Shown: one piece after another, positions 3,142 to 5,215 of the stretch
Layout: every line of letters begins with the position of its first letter
Position numbering within the stretch: position 1 is the first letter of the stretch
DNA from: Candidatus Methylomirabilota bacterium
Lineage (GTDB): Bacteria > Methylomirabilota > Methylomirabilia > Methylomirabilales > 2-02-FULL-66-22
Assembly: GCA_016208645.1 (NCBI GenBank)
Contig: JACQXP010000059.1
Span: forward strand, 1-5,215
Direction of reading: 5' to 3'
DNA length: 5,215 nt
Notes under the pieces: generated by a model
The model's database searches: none
The model's input: only the letters and a program-made list of their open reading frames with translations
What the model was told of the DNA's origin: nothing
Translations under genes and position numbers: made by a program

Positions 3142-5215
3142 ATGACGACCCCGAAGCCCGCCTACGTTGACGTGGTGTTTCCCGCATCGGTGGAGACGCC
3201 CCTCACCTACCGCGTGCCGGAGGAGTGGCGGGAACTCGCGGTGCCCGGAAAGCGCGCCCTGGTTCCACTCGGCCCGCGCCCGGTGACCGGCTACCTGGTG
3301 GGAACGCGGGACCGGTCGCCGGTTTCGGACACGAAGGACCTGCGCGAGATCCTGGATGCCGAGCCGCTCCTGGATGCACACCTCCTCGAGTTGACCCGGT
3401 GGGTCGCGGACTATTACCTCTGCCCCTGGGGGGAGGTGATCCGGACCGCCCTGCCGCCGGGGATCGACAGCCTCACGCGCCAACTGGTCCGCGTGACGTC
3501 CGCGGGCGCCGCCGCCATGGACGGAGGCAGTCTCCTGCGTCCAGGGGAGCGGGAAATCCTGGCCTTCCTCCGGGTCCGGGGAGAGGCCGCGCTCCCGATG
3601 CTCACGCGGCGGTGGGGACGGGCCCGTGCCGTTGTGCATGCCCTGGCGCGGCGCGGGCTGGTGGAGCTCGCCGGAGAGGTGCGACCGCCGCGCATCCGCC
3701 CGCTCACCGTCGCCCATTGCACCCTTGCGCCCGGCGTGGACCCCGAGTCTGTCCCGCTGCCCCCGCGGGCCAGCAAGCAACGCGCGATCCTTCGGACGCT
3801 GGCGGCCGCGGGCAGCGCGCTGCCCCGAGCCGAAGCAGGTGCGGGCAGCCCGGCCGCCCTCGCGGCGCTGATCCGGCAGGGCCTCGTGCATGTCCGCGAG
3901 GTGGAGGTGACGCGCGATCCGTTCGCGTTTCCCGAGGGGCGGGAGCCAACGGATCTGCCCCACGAGCTGACCGCGGCACAGGCGGAGGCGGTGGCGCTCG
4001 TCACGGCGGCGCTCGCGGACCGCCGGTTCCTGCCGGTGCTGCTCCACGGGGTCACGGGGTCCGGCAAGACGGAGGTGTACCTCCAGGCGATCCAGGCCGC
4101 CCTGGCGCAGGGGCGCCAGGCCCTGATCCTGGTGCCGGAGATCGCCCTCACGCCCCTCACGGTGCGGCGGTTCCTGGCGCGCTTCGGCGGCCGCGTGGCG
4201 GTCCTGCACAGCGGCCTGCGGGGCGGCGAACGCTACGACGCCTGGCGCCGAATCCGGCGCGGCCAGGCGGACATCGTGGTGGGGGCGCGCTCGGCCGTCT
4301 TTGCGCCGCTGCCCGCGCTGGGCATCCTGGTGGTGGACGAGGAGCACGATCCCTCCTACAAACAGGAAGAGGTCCCGCGCTACCACGGCCGCGACGTGGC
4401 CATCATGCGGGCCAAGCTGCTCCACGCGCCGGTGATCCTGGGATCGGCCACCCCCTCGCTGGAGAGCTTCCAGCGGGCCCAGGGGGGGCGCTACCGGCTG
4501 TCCCGCCTGCCCCAGCGCATCGAGGCGCGGCCGCTCCCCCGGGTAGAGATCGTGGACCTGCGCCGCGTGGAGGGAGGCGACCGCCTGCTCTCGCCGGCCC
4601 TGTGCGCGGCCCTGGCGGAGCGGCTGGCGCGGGGCGAGCAGTCGCTGCTCTTCCTCAACCGGCGGGGATTCTCGACGCTGCTCCTGTGCCAGGAGTGCGG
4701 GTCCGTGCTGGGCTGTCCCCGGTGCAGCGTCTCCCTCACCCACCACGCCACCCGGGGCCGCCTGCGCTGTCACACCTGCGACTTCGAGCGCCGACCGCCG
4801 GAGCGCTGCCCGCAGTGCCAGGGGAGCCGGTTGCGCTACCTCGGCTTCGGGACGCAGCAGCTCGAGGTGGCGGTCCGGGAGCGCTTTCCCCGGGCGCGGG
4901 TCGCCCGCATGGACCGGGACACCGCAGGGACGTGGCAGGCGGCCACGCGCATCCTGGAGGACCTGGAGCGGGGGGCGACTGATATCCTGGTGGGAACCCA
5001 GATGATCGGCAAGGGTCACGATGTCCCCAACGTCACCCTGGTGGGGGTGGTCTCGGCCGACATGGCGCTGCACATCCCGGACTTCCGGGCGGGCGAGCGC
5101 ACCTTTGCCCTGTTGACGCAGGTGGTCGGCCGCGCCGGGCGCGGGGACCGATCCGGCCTGGCGCTGATCCAGACTTTCAACCCGGATCACTACATCCTGC
5201 GTGCCGTGCAGGCGC
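3142..5215 (+). CDS. priA: Primosomal replication restart helicase PriA, 3' end outside window
   Basis: PriA is a 3'-to-5' DNA helicase that recognises stalled forks and reloads the replisome. Frame 1 is open for 691 codons to the window edge; E. coli PriA has 732 residues, so only the C-terminal end is missing. The N-terminal fork-binding domain (about 1-105) includes VVFPASVETPLTYRVP, and a winged-helix region follows (about 115-260). The helicase core shows Walker A GVTGSGKTE (303-311), the DEEH box (400-403), GSATPS (434-439), GTQMIGKGHD (618-627) and QVVGRAGRGD (660-669). Between the lobes lie eight zinc-binding cysteines in four C-x2-C pairs: 516/519, 525/528, 543/546 and 556/559. The ATG at 3142 is the earliest start, because an in-frame TGA lies at 3136-3138. 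Its ribosome binding site (GGA at 3133-3135) is weak, suggesting low expression or coupling. No frameshift was found on full translation. Confidence 0.96.
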   Translation, partial: MTTPKPAYVDVVFPASVETPLTYRVPEEWRELAVPGKRALVPLGPRPVTGYLVGTRDRSPVSDTKDLREILDAEPLLDAHLLELTRWVADYYLCPWGEVIRTALPPGIDSLTRQLVRVTSAGAAAMDGGSLLRPGEREILAFLRVRGEAALPMLTRRWGRARAVVHALARRGLVELAGEVRPPRIRPLTVAHCTLAPGVDPESVPLPPRASKQRAILRTLAAAGSALPRAEAGAGSPAALAALIRQGLVHVREVEVTRDPFAFPEGREPTDLPHELTAAQAEAVALVTAALADRRFLPVLLHGVTGSGKTEVYLQAIQAALAQGRQALILVPEIALTPLTVRRFLARFGGRVAVLHSGLRGGERYDAWRRIRRGQADIVVGARSAVFAPLPALGILVVDEEHDPSYKQEEVPRYHGRDVAIMRAKLLHAPVILGSATPSLESFQRAQGGRYRLSRLPQRIEARPLPRVEIVDLRRVEGGDRLLSPALCAALAERLARGEQSLLFLNRRGFSTLLLCQECGSVLGCPRCSVSLTHHATRGRLRCHTCDFERRPPERCPQCQGSRLRYLGFGTQQLEVAVRERFPRARVARMDRDTAGTWQAATRILEDLERGATDILVGTQMIGKGHDVPNVTLVGVVSADMALHIPDFRAGERTFALLTQVVGRAGRGDRSGLALIQTFNPDHYILRAVQA

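Noticed and set aside
3225..4982. 585-codon + strand frame inside priA
   Set aside because: It is a low-complexity Gly/Ala/Pro/Arg frame created by high GC; the true PriA frame covers the whole segment without a stop.
3025..5190. 721-codon open frame on the minus strand
   Set aside because: It is the antisense shadow of priA, which shows all helicase and zinc motifs in frame on the + strand.

Overview
The window is high-GC bacterial DNA, all recognisable genes on the + strand. The right four fifths is an ordinary housekeeping cluster: coaBC (coenzyme A synthesis), a family 4 iron-sulfur uracil-DNA glycosylase, and priA (replication restart helicase, cut by the right edge). The base composition, this gene order and the short-period palindromic arrays between genes suggest a deep-branching high-GC lineage (NC10/Methylomirabilota-Rokubacteria-like or deltaproteobacterial). 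That placement is inference with low confidence.

The left fifth (1-949) is an accessory island directly upstream of coaBC. It starts with the 3' part of a HicB-like antitoxin gene (1 to about 160). Next comes a degenerate copy of the coaBC start region (141-280, with a broken coaBC start at 200-340), then a tight two-gene operon DUF4160-DUF2442 (331-849). A 70-bp imperfect palindrome (852-921) follows, laid out like an integron attC recombination site. The intact coaBC start region (950-1089) then repeats the earlier copy at about 84% identity, so 809 bp separate the two copies. The DUF4160-DUF2442 pair resembles a toxin-antitoxin-type cassette; the two genes have visibly lower GC than their surroundings.

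The housekeeping part has its own oddity. The coaBC-glycosylase gap and the glycosylase-priA gap each hold an inverted array of very short tandem units, with period 7 in the first and period 8 in the second. Each array runs into the 3' end of the upstream gene, supplies its last codons and stop, and ends just before the next gene's ribosome binding site.

Functionally, coaBC converts 4'-phosphopantothenate to 4'-phosphopantetheine, the glycosylase removes uracil from deaminated DNA, and PriA reloads the replisome at stalled forks. The island genes are most likely mobile stability or defence-type modules. No RNA gene, CRISPR array, transposase or integrase is visible.
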